This document shows, piece after piece, positions 45,847 to 58,162 of a stretch of 64,000 nt of DNA. The notes under the pieces are model-generated. The model made no database searches. It saw only the letters and a program-made list of their open reading frames with translations, and had not been told where the DNA came from. Origin of the DNA: Azolla caroliniana (Eukaryota; Polypodiophyta); contig JBHGNT010000001.1 of the NCBI GenBank assembly GCA_043228905.1, positions 34,844,001 through 34,908,000 of the forward strand, given 5' to 3'. Position numbers and translations under genes: made by a program. The first letter of the stretch is position 1, and every line of letters begins with the position of its first letter.

Positions 45847-48800
45847 ATGAATGGTGAAACTTGGAAGGTTAGGGAGGGGGTAGGCATGATGACAAGTGTC
45901 ATGGTTTTGGGTGTATCCATGATAATACTTGTGATATGGAAGAGACTAAATAGTTGGTTGTACGAGCCAACATTGAAGAAGGGACACGCACCATTGCCAC
46001 CTGGTGACTTCGGATGGCCTCTCCTTGGAAACATGCCTCATTTTTTGTTTGCCTTCAAAAGTGGGAATCCCCAAGCCTTCATAGGTCGCTATCTTTCCAG
46101 GTAAAAATATATACATATAAGTTTGTTGTTTTATCTTTAGACAAGCTATGTAATGTGAAACCATTCTAGTTTCTTCTTCTTGTAGCCATAGGTTGTTGGT
46201 TCATTTATTATTGAAATCTTTGGTTCAATGTGCCTTAGAGGCAATAACCGAATTCTTTCTATATAATTTTGTTTTTATATTGTATTTATTTGCTAATTTG
46301 AGGGTGTTAGGAAATCGTATGGTGTGTGTGGAATGAATATAAAACAACAATATAATAGAGGAAAAAAAAATCTAGAAAGAGAGGTAAAAAAAAATGTAAT
46401 TATTCAAGAAGAATATAATATCTAGAGAGATCTATGGAAAGAGACAGTAATGAAGTATAATGGAATTAAGAAAAAAAAGCATAGTTTTGGAAAGGGGTGG
46501 AGACTCTATAGAGAGAGGATGTACAATGACACACGATCAATTTCAATGAAAAATGATGGTGTGAATTGTAGGTATGGGCGGACCGGCTTGTACAAGGCAC
46601 TTATGTTCGGGCAAGCCACGGTGTTGGCCACAAGTGTGGAGACATGCAAGGCAGTGTTGATGGCCGAGGATGTGATGGTGACAGGTTGGCCAACATCCAC
46701 GTGCGCCCTCATGGGCCCCAATTCCTTCACGTGCCTAGGACGAGCCGAACACCATCGCCTTCGTCGCCTCACCGCATCATCTTTTAATGGGCATGCTACG
46801 CTTGTCGCTTTCCTCCCCACCCTCCATACTTTCATAATCCCTGCCCTTGTCTCATGGGCATCTACCTCTTCCCCATCCTCTCCCATTCCCCTCCTTCCTC
46901 TTCTCAAAAAGGTAGATCATGTGACATCTCTCTAAGTGAATGGCTTTAGGAAAGTCATGCATACATAGACATGTGTAGAATGGTTGAGAAAGAGAACTTG
47001 GCACAAAGATTTTTGCTAGTTCAAGCATTTGTAAGGCCATATATCTTACAATGGTACAAGAGCAAGCTACTTGCCTATCTTATAGTCTTCCTTAACATGT
47101 GGCTAAAAATGCATGCTATTATCATGACAAGGCAATCAAAGAAACAATTTAGAGGAGAACTTAATACCCCATGAAACATCGAAGTAGTTGCCAATAGGTG
47201 AAGATGATGGTCCTCTAGGGTGAGGTGAAAAGACGAGGGTCATATGATAAATCAGGTTCTAAGAGAGATATGATACTACTTAGGCTTAATACATGAGTTA
47301 GGTCTTAAGCATATGATATCCAATGAAGTTTGCACAATGAACATGATCAAATGCATACTAGACACAATGAAAACAAGGTTCTTGAAAGACAAGGTTAGGG
47401 GTTCTTGACATTGCTAACTCACTTTTTGAATTTGTATGTGTATTATGCACACATGAGTGTGGGTATGCCTACTAAACGGGTAGCATAATTGCATATTGCT
47501 TTCATGGGAGGGTCTAGACCTTGGCTAATGAGATATAAGTTTTTTGTCTCATGCGAAAGATTCTTGTTGGAAATGTGGGGTAATGCACAATGGATATGCC
47601 AACTTTATGAAACAACCCAACGAAAAAGTATCAACAACACATTCTTGGAATAACAATCCTTAGTGACTTGAAATTTGTTTTAACAAATACAAACAATTTT
47701 AGCACTGAACATCTTTTTTTGGAAAAAAAAGGATAATTAGGGCTATATTATTAGAGCAAAGACATTTGAGGGGCATAATAATATTGAGCCAACCCTGAGT
47801 TTAACTGGCACCATACAAGTCGAGTGTTGAAGTCTCATTTATGTCAATATGTAGGATAGAGATGGTGTATTATCAATAGGCACTAAATTTGTATTACAAA
47901 CTATTCTCAAACCTTTCAAATTTGATATCCAAATGGACATAAGTTTAATGGAAAAGAGACAGAAGGTGAAAAACTATGTGTGTCACCCAAGTGAAGTACT
48001 CAAAGCTCATTTAGGTCAGGGTGTATAATATATTATAGAGCATGTTGCATATTCATTTGGCCAATATGATCTATTTTCCTTGGAATCTATCAAACTAAGG
48101 GAGTAATTTCAATATAGACTAATGGCATGTAAACTATACATACTCATATACATTGTGTATAACTCATCTACTAGTGAAATAAACCTTATCTATCTTGCAG
48201 CTCACATTTCATATCATCGCAAAGATTCTCATTGGTTTCGAATATGGAGAAAGATATGATATATTGGAAAAAGCTTACAAAAATCTTAATCTTGGGATGA
48301 GAGCTATGGCAATAAACCTTCCTGGAACGGCATATAACACCGCGCTCAAGGTATGCATAAGTTCTAATTTGTATCATCAATAAAGTGGTTAGTTTCTATC
48401 ACATTGAAGGAAATGTGAAAATATTTAGAGGTCACAAGTTCATCAATTTACAAATATAACACCTATTTGGGAATAAAGGTATATTGTTGTTGTCTTGCAC
48501 AATGACAATTGTTGTTATTGAAACATTTTGGTGAACTTCCTGAATACTTCATATGGATTCTTGTTTTGATATTATCCATAGGATTCAATTTACCTACTTT
48601 CTTTCTCCATTTGTATACAACGTTCATTTCACTTGTCCTTAGTAATCATTATAATATCAAGAAACAATCTATATATCCAAATGTCATCATTGATATGGAT
48701 ATCTAGAGATAATAGTCATATATTAAGAGTTAGATTTGGGAACTATTGTCGGCATGTTTGGCATGATGAATCTTAGCGAAGAAGACAAATCAATGGTTCC

Positions 48801-48998
48801 TCCACAATGCTCATAAAGACATGAAATATCCATGCCAAGTCGATAAGTTAATGATTCCATTCCACAAATGTTCGTAAAACAAGGGGGGGAAATGAAAGCC
48901 CTACACCACCAAGCAGAAGTAGCCTAGAATAAAAAGGAAGTAGACAAAAGGTTAGTTAGGCTCACACAATATTATAGCATTATGAAGTTTTCTTGCAA

Positions 48999-49062
<64 letters not shown>

Positions 49063-52000
49063 TGTGTGTGTGTGTGTGCGTCGTTTTCCTACTAGTGCGG
49101 GGAAATGCTATAATAATGGGCAAAAAGTAAATTTTCATCCAACTCTGATGTTTCAAATGCAAAGATATCTAAGCCTAGTTGGACCACCATTTCACAATAA
49201 TTTCAAGATAATCTAAAGTAAGCTACTAGGTGTATAACAAGTTGTATTGGCGACCTAAGGATTGTCTCATGATACTCCTTTGTTATACGAACTTATGAAT
49301 AGATACTTCTTTCAAAGAAAAGAATAATGCATAGTTTAGTCATTTGATAAAAAAGGAGCATATAATAAAGCATAAACTAATGATAAAAGCCTAAGTCGAG
49401 AATATATATAATACAATTCGCAAGACAAATCGTCTCCAACCTCAAATTTGATTTTTCCAACATCTACACCTATATTTTGTATTTCAAATCTCTTAGTTGG
49501 ATTCACACTATATCAAAAGGAAAAACCATCGCCCTTTGGCCTTTTTGAATGAAAATCTGTTCTTCCACCATGATAGAGCATCACGCCATAAGGAAATTGT
49601 CACATGAGGCACTTGTCCTGGCTTAAACACTCTCTCTCATTTCAATACTATAGAACACATTACTTCTCCACTAGGAAGGTATTTCTTGTACACAAATTAG
49701 TGGGGCCAATGGGAGAAAAAGAAATAAATGTTGGATTGCCTTATATAAGGTTGTGTTTCTTCAAAAGTGTTTTGGTTCTCTTTGATCGACATACAAGAAC
49801 CAATCTTAGGAATATCATTTTGCGAGTATTAGCACAAGTTAACCATGCAAAACAAATAGAATTGAAGGAGCTCTATGGTTTTGATCTATAACAACAAATA
49901 CTAAGTAAAATAACTATTGAGTAGAGGATACATTCATAAACTAGAGAATTGATGAACGATGTGCCTTTGCTAAGTGTAAGACGTGACAACCATGAAGAGA
50001 AACTATAGCCTACAATAAAACATAAACAAATACTAAGTCATTAGGGATGTAGCATGTCAATGTATAGTTTTTGAAATAAATGCATAAAATAAAAATAAGG
50101 TGTGTAAATGTGCATTCTCAATGAATATGCATTTTGTTTGTTTTTATATTGTATACAACTATTGAGCAGCTAAACAACACTTCTGTTAGAGTTTAAGAGT
50201 AGCTAAATTGGGGATAGAATTAAACCATATGTAAAAGTGTTAAAGGTTATATTAACGAATTTAAAAATTGGTATATAATGATTCTGGTTTTGTATGTTTA
50301 TATATTAATGATTTTTTACTTTCTTACAGTCACGCAAACTTCTTGTAAAATTGTTGGGACGAGCGATCGAGGAACGAAGAAAGTTGATGAGCTTTAATAA
50401 ATCGAGGAAATGGAATGACACAATGGAGGCACTTATTGTAACTCAAGACGAGGATGGACGAGTATTGCGTAATGATGAAATTATAGATATATTACTTATG
50501 TACCTAAATGCTGGGCATGAGTCATCGGCTCATTCTATCATGTGGATACTCATATATTTGAAGAAATACCCCCAATATTTCCACAAAGTCAAGGTGAGGT
50601 TATCAGTCTAAAACTTATATACCAATTTGAATGATATATACCCTTCGATGGAAGGTGACGTAGTGCAATAATATTTTATTTATTTATTTATTTATCCAAA
50701 AAACTCCTTCCATTAGTTATAAAGATTTTACAAATGAGATTATTATACATATACAAATCCCTATAGGGACATGATAGGTCCATCTTATGTGGATGCCCAT
50801 TGCCTCAAGAAAGGGAGAGGACAACCATTGTTGGATAAAGGCTAGTCGTTGTCTTTCAACTCTATTGGAGTCGCCCTTGAGGCCATCATATTGGCTCTTT
50901 AGAGTGGCTACAACTTCACTCCATATCTATTGCATTAACATTATTGGTTGCACGCTTTCGTTGGAGAAGACCCGTCTACACTGTTGTTTCCATAGAATCC
51001 AAAGAGTTATTGGGCTGACCAAGTCCAACACAACTTGAGATTTGGCACTAATAGGAGTGGATTGGATATTGCCGATGGTGGAGAAAAAAATCTCTTGTGC
51101 TTTTATAACCAAAGTCGTCCCTCTTCCTGATGCTCATAGCTATCAATTGGGGTCTCCCATGATAGCCAACATACATTGCCCCACTTGATTGAGCCTTGCA
51201 CTTGATATAATTGCAATAAGTGGCCAACCCCCCGCCATATTCGATGGAACTCTGGGCAGTCCCATAGAGCGTGTCGTATGGATTTTAATATAGTTGGACA
51301 CGCTACACAATAAGGAGAGCTGAGGTTCCCACGTTGCCATGCACCAACCGGTAGTGACTTATGTATTAATAGTCATTGGAAAGTGGTGATTCGCCTCGCG
51401 TGTTGTTGTTTCCAGAGTTTCTGGCAAAACTTGGTGATAATTGTGTAAGGAACATGATATGTGTGCCAGACCTTTGTAGTAGACGGCTCTCAGACGAATT
51501 GAGCGGCTATAATATGGTGACCCAATCTAGTTGTGAATTGAAAGAAAGGGATAGGTTTGCTTCCTTGCCTGGCGTAAGGATCACACCATGGCCATTGCGA
51601 AGGGTCCCAATTGACCTTACGTAGCCATGTGTTTTCATGAGTACATATGTGCCAATTTGGTTGTACTTTGATCGGATCAAGATCTACAATCCATTTATGC
51701 CTAGTATATGCTAGTACTTGAATTGCCTTATGTTATGTTGATGTCTAGTTGTCCTGCAATTCAGAGCCTTCGATCCGGTCCGGTGTGTCCCTACCTCTTG
51801 GGATCAAAGAGTTCTCCTCTTGTAGCCTATCCATTTCTCTGTTGTCGTCCTTTGATGAGCAGCTTCCCAAATCAGTAGTGTGTTAATGATTACAGAACTC
51901 ATAGCCCATCCGCCCCTAATTCCATGGAGGATGTTGGCTTGGTCTTGTATTGGCAATGACATAAACCGTCTCCAACATTCTATACTTTTTCCTGGACCTT

Positions 52001-54145
52001 CCAACATGTATCCCCATGACAACCCCTTACTTGATCGAATTAGTTGATAAGATTCATCCCTAATACATGGGTTCCATAGGATACGTTGACTGAGCTAGGC
52101 AGGTTCGGAATTGGGTTGATCGCACTTGAGTCCTCGTCTAATGTCACACCACGCCTTCCACATGGATGTACTAAATCTATCCTCTAGTTGGCGGGAGAAA
52201 CTAGGTTTGAGGTCCATGTTTAGAGTCCATCCAGTTTGGGGGGGCCAATTGGTCCCTTTTCGTGGCCTAAAGTAAGCGATGCGTAACCGTAGTAACATTT
52301 TACAACAGTCAATCATGATAGGTTATCATTAGACTAAATTAATTATATAAGATCTATTATTGAGGATTATACCTTATCATTTGCAGTATTATCAAGATAG
52401 AATTGTTCTTACATATCTAGACATTTGTAACTTAGTTGGTATGGTTGTTAAACAGAGAACCAAAGTTGACACGTTCAAAATCTACAATCCGCACTAGCAT
52501 TTAATAAATTAGGAAAGATATAGGGTGTAAATTGTAATAAAGAAGTGGGAATGTCAAGCCTTGAACCCAAGACCTTATGTTGGTTGTATAATAGTTTCCC
52601 ATTAGGTTAAGTTATTATGAAAAATGATATGATATTTTAATCACTATAGCTTATTTTTCATATTGTTTCAATGTAAAACATTTCCTGCATTTTGCGACTT
52701 GTTATTTTCATGGATATGCTATAGTCCTTTTGTATGTTTGATTAATAAGGTATGGCCTAACAACCCATGTTTCATTTACTAGGAGGAACAAATGCAAATT
52801 CGAAAGAGCAAAAAAGAACATGAAGAGTTGACCTATGATGATTGTCGAAAAATGAGATATTTATCTCGGGTAAGTGACAACATATGAATTTGTTTCATAG
52901 TTGTTAAAAAACACGTATTCTACGTTTAGATCATGTTTTACATTTTTGAAGTATTCTACGTTTTAGAACAACTATTTTTAAAAATTTGACGTATTCTACG
53001 CATTTAACAGGTATTTACCTCTTTTTTTTTAAAATTATTTTATTTTTTTGAAAAAGAAAGCTTTAAATTTTAAGAAGCATTTAACGTATTTTACAAGTAT
53101 TCTAAGTATTCTTCACAGATTCTAAGTATTTAACGTATTTTATCTATAAAATATGTATTCTATGTAGTTTTAAAAAAAAGTTAGAATACTTAAGAGTACG
53201 TAATCTACACGCATTTTATGCTAAGTATTTTACAACAATGATTTGTTTATGTTGATTTTGCTCCTTACATTTCAACCTCTTCAAAATCCTCGTCACACCA
53301 TGTTTTCAATTCAATTTATCTTACAATTGCAAAATCTTGTAAATTTACTTACGTGCATTGATATTCTTGTTGCTAGGTTATAGATGAGACACTAAGAATC
53401 ATAAATATTTCACCAATGGTGTTTCGCAAGTCTCTGGAAGACGTGGAACTCAATGGTATGTAAATTTTCATAGCTTACAAGAGCAACTATGTATATTGCT
53501 TGCGTGATGATACATATCCTTTAACTGTCAAATAATAATCAAAGAACAATTGGCTTCTAGGTTACACAATTCCTAAAGGATGGCGTGTTCAAACATGGCT
53601 AAGACAAGTTCATTTGGATCCAGAAGTATATAACGATCCCCTAGAATTCAACCCTGATAGATGGGAGGTAATTTAACAATCAGGGTTCCCATTTTTGTTA
53701 TAAATCATAAAAGTGTAATTGAGCCTTGATGCTAATGGTTACATTTTTTTCTTTTGCAACACTAGAACATAGTGCCAAAACCTGGAACATTTATTCCATT
53801 TGGGGCTGGCATTCACATGTGCCCGGGAAATGAGTTTGCCAAGCTAGAGATGTCTGTATTTATGCATTATGCCATCTTGGACTATGAGTAAGACATTGAC
53901 TAGCTATGCTTAAACTTCATCTTTATAATTATTTATATGCATGTTTGGCGTTCTAATTGTAGAAATATGGTTGTAGGTTTGAGCCTTTAACTCCAAACGC
54001 ACCTATTGTCTATCTCCCTCACCCTCGACCGAAGGACAACTACCTAGTTCATGTATATAGAAAGGAGCCATATAACCACAATGACGAAAAGTTTTCTCAA
54101 CATTCTCTTCGGACACAGTTGAAGGTCAACAAGCACTCCTTTTAG
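45847..54145 (+). CDS. CYP88: CYP88-like cytochrome P450 (ent-kaurenoic acid oxidase-like)
   Basis: ER-anchored monooxygenase. CYP88A enzymes oxidise ent-kaurenoic acid to GA12 in gibberellin synthesis. Nine exons with GT-AG borders: 45847-46100, 46572-46911, 48201-48350, 50330-50593, 52783-52869, 53377-53455, 53561-53667, 53766-53887 and 53977-54145; together 523 aa with no stop. There is an N-terminal anchor (about 14-32), then '[14 protein letters not shown]', '[13 protein letters not shown]', I-helix AGHESS (309-314), K-helix ETLR (369-372), 'FNPDRW' and heme loop [10 protein letters not shown] with Cys446. The tail '[10 protein letters not shown]' is typical of CYP88. The usual Arg of the heme loop is His, as in CYP707, so substrate is not certain. 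The C-terminus runs about 30 residues beyond the usual end. Introns 3 and 4 (about 2 kb each) carry a microsatellite and a LINE. Confidence 0.9.
47780..48020 (+). repeat. Possible tRNA-derived SINE-like repeats in P450 intron 2
   Basis: 'gagtttaactggcaccata..caagtcgagtgttgaagtctcattta' (about 47800-47845) resembles A- and B-box spacing of tRNA-derived SINEs. A looser copy lies at about 47985-48025. Termini were not identified. Confidence 0.25.
49002..49078. repeat. (GA)n(TG)n compound microsatellite in P450 intron 3
   Basis: About 29 GA units to 49060 followed by about nine TG units. Confidence 0.95.
50671..52320 (-). mobile_element. LINE fragment, family B, in P450 intron 4
   Basis: Minus-strand LINE remnant. 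Its 3' tail is at the left ('aaaaaactccttccattagttataaa' region preceded by an ATTT-rich run). To the right are stretches of a decayed ORF2 C-terminus: '[15 protein letters not shown]', '[20 protein letters not shown]', '[18 protein letters not shown]'. The last block parallels 'AWSSLREGLVLMQPKTMEEQ' of the family A copy at 55.4 kb. Many stops are present. It lies antisense to the P450 gene and accounts for most of intron 4. Confidence 0.75.
52553..52620 (-). other. Isolated antisense tRNA-like segment (LTR relic?)
   Basis: 'tgtcaagccttgaacccaag' and the following bases align with the first 70 bases of the older gypsy LTR, including its 'accttatgtt' word. On the minus strand it holds a B-box-like GGGTTCAAGGC. 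No full LTR follows. Confidence 0.5.
52911..53232. repeat. Short-motif array in P450 intron 5
   Basis: Around a dozen scattered copies of GTATTCTACG-like words ('acgtattctacg', 'aagtattctacg', 'aacgtatttta', 'aagtattcta') fill this part of intron 5. Confidence 0.65.
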
Positions 54146-55234
54146 CTTGCACATACAAGAACTCTATTTTGTGAAGTTGGGTAAGCATCGACAAAGGAAC
54201 TTCTAATTTTTTACATGTATGTAATTATCGACATGGCAACATCTGAGTAATTTTCAACCCTAGACATCATTGAATCGATTGTGTGAAAAACATGAGTTTG
54301 TAAATTATGCTATGAGAAACTTATAGCTAACACTAACATTATATAATATAATATTTCAACATTTTGCAATACTTCAAAAGGTTTATTGTTTCTTCCACGC
54401 CTCTCTTGTGCAATATTAATTTATATTCACAATTTAGAACCATACTTAATGGAGGAAACAATTGTTAAATTAGTTATTTTTGTGTCTTGTTAAATAATGT
54501 TGCTACAAAAGAAAAGTCAATCATTCTGAAGTATGTAAAAATATGAGATTGGACAAGGGTACATTGTGAATATAAGCAACAAGGTTAGTCATAGTAACTT
54601 TATAATAAACCTATGATAATGTTGTAAATTTCATGGGGAACAAAATTTTTATATTGAAATGAAGAATCTTTAGTTCAACACAAAATCAAGAAAAACAACT
54701 TTCCACTTTTGTAATACTACCCTTGGTCATCACAACAATGAACCATAAATATAACAAATGTATTGCTCATGGCTAATTGGCAATTAGTGAAAGCAATTGT
54801 TAATGGCAATATACAACTGATCATTGATTACAATCTCAACTAATGGCTAGGTCTTGGATTTTGATTGAAGATGAACTCCAAGTTTGTAAACTATGATCTC
54901 TAATCATGTTTCATAGAATTATATCTTAAATCCAAGTTAAAGATAATAATGTTATCCTTGAATGGTTTGGAAAGTTTGTTTTGCATTTTACTCATGGGGG
55001 AGCTATACAAAAATGGAGTAAGACAGTATATTCTTCTTTGGAAAAAAAAAAAGAATCGAGGAAGACATTTTAAAAGTAGAGCCTTTTGCGGGGGAGACCG
55101 TTTGAAGAAGAGAGAGCTAAAATTAGGAGTCTTTTGTCATGTCCAAAACACTTTGGAAATTATTTTTGTAGCTTTTAAAGAAATCATCCGCCTATTCCAT
55201 GGGAAGGTCATTGCCAATAATCAATCCATGGTTT
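54146..55234. other. 3' flank of the P450 gene
   Basis: Includes the 3' UTR of the P450 gene. AT-rich, no other gene seen. Confidence 0.45.
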
Positions 55235-55243
55235 GGTAGTCTT

Positions 55244-56919
55244 CTTTTTTTTTTTTCCAAAAAAACACTACTTCGCATTAGTTAGCAAACAAAATTACAT
55301 CATAGAACACCCAAAGTTCTTCTCACCATCCCTCACTCTGGCCTTCCCACCAAAGTGGACATAGTCCCCACCTCATTTTCAACAACCGTATCCAAACAAC
55401 TCCAATAACCTAATAATTTGTACCATATCTATACAGATTTACAGCACCTAGATGCTGTTGGAAACCGGAAACAGCCATCGGGGTGCTTGGTAGTTCCATT
55501 GAGGCCCTGATGAGGATCTGCCCACCATAGGAGAATTACCCCATTTCAGCAAGAACTTTGATCGAGATCTTTCAGCTGCATCAGATTCCCCCTTGATTGA
55601 GTCGTATCGTCCCCGCAGCCAAGATACCAACTCAAACCAGATATTTAATAATACCTCACCGCTAGGGATCTTTTGTTGTTGAAAAACAAATTTACAACGG
55701 TTGGTCCAAATGTGCCAGACCGATAAACAAGACACCATCATCCATATCTCCTCAAAAAATTCTGTGTTAGTGCCATGTCGAACTCCAGCCCGTTGAAACA
55801 CCTTGCCATCCTGCACTATAAAACCATGTCCGTGGGGATTTAACTGTTCAGCCCAGCCTTCCCCTGTTAACTTCAGCCCTTGTACGGACCCCCATACAAC
55901 TCTCCCATTCACTCCGCATGCTGCCACTATCCTGAGACTTCTACCCCAAATGTTAATAGCCTCGCTGCAGTTCCAAAACAAATGAGGAATTGATTCCAAA
56001 GGGTGTCCACACCTTTTGCATCCAGCCTCACCACCACGACACCTAAGCCACTCCCCCACTGGCACCGCTTTGTGGCTAAGAAGCCACAACCAAAGCTTTA
56101 TTTTTTCTGGCATATCAAACGCCCATAGCCTCCTCCAAAACGACTTCAACCAGTCATCAGAAATGCCTTTATCCTTCCAACTATTGCGAATTAGGCCAGC
56201 ACCCATCAATTTAGAGCCAATGATTTGCCTTCCTAGCTTGGTAGTGTACTCGAAAAACCGTTCAAGTTTGTCTGTACCCGGTTTCTGCCACCACACCTCT
56301 AGTGGATCCCAATCCAGATCACATATGGGCTTGTTGTCAACTATCCAGAGTTTACGATCAGATTCCAGCTTCCCTGGGTCCGGGTTTACTAGCCACTCCT
56401 TACCTTCCAACATTGCCACTCGCACTGCCAACCATTGGCCATTGTCTGCCAAAGCACTTAGGTTGCCCCACAAACGATACTCATTAGATGGGCACCTGCC
56501 TCGGATAATTTGCGCATCGCCCTCACCTACAAACCACCCAAACCAGACCCCCTCTTCTTCATTCAGCCTAGCTAGACCATCAACAGCCTTATCTATCAAG
56601 TGGGTAACCTTTTCCAGCCTGCCGGTAAATCTAGGACTTCCAACCAGACCCTCCCTTCTTCTCCTTTTGAACTCCTCCCAGTCTCTTACTGAACTAACAT
56701 TGTACCCTACCATTTTTCCCCATGGCAAGTATTTTTTCTGACCAAACATCATACCATCATCACTTCGAATCCTGGGGTTCCAAAACAGAGGTTGACGGAG
56801 TTGTTCCTCCATTGTTTTTGGCTGCATTAAGACCAGCCCCTCTCTTAAACTTGACCAGGCCCTCATTATGGTGCGGGCCACCCTATCCTCCATGCTAGTA
56901 GGTTACAATCTACTAATAG
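55244..56919 (-). mobile_element. LINE, family A, copy 3 (best preserved)
   Basis: 5'-truncated non-LTR element on the minus strand. The 3' tail (T-run, CC, A-run, then 'cttcgcattagttagcaa') is at the left. A 481-codon open reading frame covers the C-terminal part of ORF2. A 9-bp direct repeat GGTAGTCTT flanks it (55235-55243 and 56920-56928) as a plausible target duplication, though a small local repeat next to the right copy makes this border less certain. Confidence 0.85.
55448..56893 (-). CDS. LINE ORF2 C-terminal fragment (zf-RVT domain)
   Basis: Open frame of 481 codons from an ATG at 56893. It lacks the endonuclease and reverse-transcriptase cores and starts in the linker ('RTIMRAWSSLREGLVLMQP'). 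It ends with the zinc-binding reverse-transcriptase-associated region: 'WLWLLSHKAVPVGEWL', then a Cys/His cluster 'CKRCGHPLESIPHLFWNC', then 'VWHIWTNRCKFVFQQQ'. Such fragments are remnants of 5'-truncated LINE insertions. The long open frame suggests a recent copy. It is not expected to be a functional host gene. Confidence 0.85.
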   Translation of the reverse strand: MEDRVARTIMRAWSSLREGLVLMQPKTMEEQLRQPLFWNPRIRSDDGMMFGQKKYLPWGKMVGYNVSSVRDWEEFKRRRREGLVGSPRFTGRLEKVTHLIDKAVDGLARLNEEEGVWFGWFVGEGDAQIIRGRCPSNEYRLWGNLSALADNGQWLAVRVAMLEGKEWLVNPDPGKLESDRKLWIVDNKPICDLDWDPLEVWWQKPGTDKLERFFEYTTKLGRQIIGSKLMGAGLIRNSWKDKGISDDWLKSFWRRLWAFDMPEKIKLWLWLLSHKAVPVGEWLRCRGGEAGCKRCGHPLESIPHLFWNCSEAINIWGRSLRIVAACGVNGRVVWGSVQGLKLTGEGWAEQLNPHGHGFIVQDGKVFQRAGVRHGTNTEFFEEIWMMVSCLSVWHIWTNRCKFVFQQQKIPSGEVLLNIWFELVSWLRGRYDSIKGESDAAERSRSKFLLKWGNSPMVGRSSSGPQWNYQAPRWLFPVSNSI

Positions 56920-57499
56920 GGTAGTCTTTGTTAACAATCTACTAATAGGTTACATGTTCTCCATTATGGACAATGAGCTTATCATAGAGTGTGTCTTTGA
57001 CTAGGTGCGCATATTTGTATTATAATCCTAGTTGGTCTCTAGATTCATGAACCTTCTGAGTAAGAACTTGAACAATGGAGGTTTTAGTATCGTTGTACAT
57101 ATAAAGGACATCATTCTAAAGTCCATCGCAAAATGTTTGACTCCTAAGAAGAATTGTCCTAATAAATCTGTACATTGCATTGTTTGATGGTTACGTAACC
57201 ACTAACATACAACAATACTCCACTTCGTATCTCTCAAACATTTGATCTTCTATCATTGTATGTGACGTTTGTCATCAATCCTCTACATTTGTGTGCCAAG
57301 GAAATGGGGATTTTGAACTCCACTTCTATTTATTTTTTTAAAATTTAGAGGTATCAAATATTGGTGTGCATGTGTTCCATTGTGCCCCCCTTTTAGCACA
57401 CCCTTTTAAGCATACATGTACCTAAGCCAACCCACCCTTCTAGCACACCCTTTTTAGCACGCATGTAGCTAAGACAGCCCAAATGGGTACCCTTGTATC

Positions 57500-57890
57500 T
57501 GTTGGGGATTAGGTCCCTCCGGATGGGATCCGGAAACCGGATCTAGGGACATATCTGTAAATATGTTTTTGATATGCATGTCATGAGTCATGACTTAGGG
57601 CAATCACTTCCAAAAGCAGTGTTGTTGTAGTTGTTGTCATGATTTATTGTTGTATAGACTAAGAGAGAGAGAGAGAGAGAGATAAAGAAATCTTTTCTGT
57701 TGTAACCGCCAGTTAGCGAAGATATAGGGCTCCATGTCGTTGCCTCTGAGTCTCGCATTGTATCCTCTCCTTATAGTGATAGGAAGTTTAGGACTACCTT
57801 AGGTATTGGGTTTATTGGCCATTGTTTGTTGGTCTCAACTGAGAACGTGGGTTTCAAAGAAAGAATTGAACTTGATGATTCTCCCATCCT
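57500..57890 (+). mobile_element. Copia LTR relic, related to the 26-31 kb element
   Basis: Begins TGTTGGGGATTAGGTCCCTC and shares, in the same order, 'ccctccggatgggat', 'gggacatatctgtaaatatg', 'atgacttagggcaa', a (GA)n tract and 'cattgtat' with the copia LTR, but is strongly diverged. The internal region is absent, so it is a solo or truncated LTR, in plus orientation. Its end was not found. Confidence 0.7.
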
Positions 57891-58124
57891 CTACATATAC
57901 ACTGTTTCTATGAGAGAGACACTCTTGGTCTAAATGAACAATTAACTCATTCATGCACATCAGTATTGCACCTTCAACATGAGTTGTGATTTGGAGGATC
58001 AAGGAACAAGAAGTCATTAGCATCATTGTTCCACTATCAACTTGAGTTTTGGACAAAGATAGTTTTTGTTAGAGTTCAATGGAATGAGAACTCATGCATG
58101 TCATAATTGCACCTTAAATGTATG

Positions 58125-58160
<36 letters not shown>

Positions 58161-58162
58161 AG

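Noticed and set aside
56016-56741. A 241-codon plus-strand frame
   Set aside because: It is antisense to the LINE ORF2 fragment, and a similar frame at 9979-10167 arises from the other copy of the same LINE.
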